DNA from: JAGTRP01 sp035255045 | GTDB taxonomy: Bacteria; Pseudomonadota; Gammaproteobacteria; Burkholderiales; Rhodocyclaceae | Direction: 5' to 3' | Assembly (NCBI GenBank): GCA_035255045.1 | Contig: DATFAA010000010.1 | Coordinates: forward strand, 1 to 25,708 | DNA length: 25,708 nucleotides | Shown: positions 25,623 to 25,708 of the stretch, in pieces | How the letters are laid out: each line of letters begins with the position of its first letter | Numbering within the stretch: position 1 is the stretch's first letter | Made by a program: the position numbers and the translations under genes | Notes under the pieces: generated by a model | Told to the model about the DNA's origin: nothing | Seen by the model: the letters and a program-made list of their open reading frames with translations, nothing else | Database searches by the model: none

Positions 25623-25708
25623 TCCTGTCTCCCCTGCAGGCTTTCCGGGTTCTGCAGGCAGTCCCGCAGCTCGGCCAGGAAGAGGGCGCCCCGGTGGCCG
25701 TCGGAAAC
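25619..25708 (-). CDS. C-terminal tail of a probable 2-oxoacid dehydrogenase E2 acyltransferase (partial)
   Basis: Only the last 29 residues are inside the window, running off the right edge. They begin VSDGHRGALFLAELRDCL and continue QNPESLQ. This fits the end of the catalytic domain of dihydrolipoamide acyltransferases, where the active-site motif DHRxxDG is followed by G-A-x-F-L-x-x-L and a short NPE/DPE segment. Here the SDG would be the end of that motif. The fragment is short, so the assignment is tentative. Its TGA overlaps the ATG of the acyl carrier protein. Confidence 0.5.
   Translation of the reverse strand, partial: VSDGHRGALFLAELRDCLQNPESLQGRQE

Overview
This is a very GC-rich stretch of a bacterial chromosome, densely packed with genes and with no gene-free stretch over about 300 bases. 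A DNR-type Crp/Fnr regulator, a tetrathionate respiration cluster, c-type cytochromes and large c-di-GMP/phosphorelay proteins suggest a respiratory, facultatively anaerobic betaproteobacterium, possibly of the Rhodocyclales. That placement is inferred from gene content and protein style, not from a marker gene. No tRNA, rRNA, CRISPR array, transposase or integrase was seen.

Layout. (1) 1-1694: the 3' end of an unknown gene with a strong terminator, a DNR/FNR-like regulator on the minus strand, and a divergent SAM-dependent methyltransferase. (2) 1705-9131: a complete tetrathionate reductase locus. ttrB-ttrC-ttrA lie on the plus strand behind a striking inverted repeat, and converge with ttrS-ttrR, the two-component system expected to control them. 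(3) 9356-17729: four tightly coupled plus-strand genes: a TonB-dependent outer-membrane receptor, a YfiR/DUF4154 periplasmic protein, a CHASE8-type hybrid histidine kinase with two REC domains and an HPt domain, and a REC-PAS-PAS-GGDEF-EAL protein ending in a zinc-binding CZB domain. (4) 17722-19468, minus strand: tsdB-tsdA, a cytochrome c4-like protein and a dihaem thiosulfate dehydrogenase/tetrathionate reductase, preceded by a perfect 18-bp FNR/DNR-type palindrome. (5) 19644-21572, minus strand: a small secreted protein, a ferric-reductase-like flavohaem membrane oxidoreductase and a membrane-anchored cytochrome b5-like protein. (6) 21661-25373, plus strand: a TetR repressor with its operator, then a membrane-fusion protein, a MacB/FtsX-type permease and an ABC ATPase. 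(7) 25377 to the end, minus strand: an acyl carrier protein and the tail of what looks like a 2-oxoacid dehydrogenase E2 acyltransferase.

How the parts may work together. Two unrelated tetrathionate enzymes sit within 12 kb: the quinol-linked molybdoenzyme TtrABC, and the periplasmic cytochrome TsdA with its partner TsdB. Each appears to have its own control: TtrSR, probably through the inverted repeat before ttrB, and an FNR/DNR-family protein through the palindrome before tsdB, for which the regulator at 221-925 is a candidate. Between them lies a complete outer membrane-to-cytoplasm signalling chain that probably sets c-di-GMP levels. It resembles the YfiBNR system, but a TonB receptor stands where YfiB would be and a multistep phosphorelay where the YfiN cyclase would be. 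This chain and the paired tetrathionate systems are the most interesting parts of the window.
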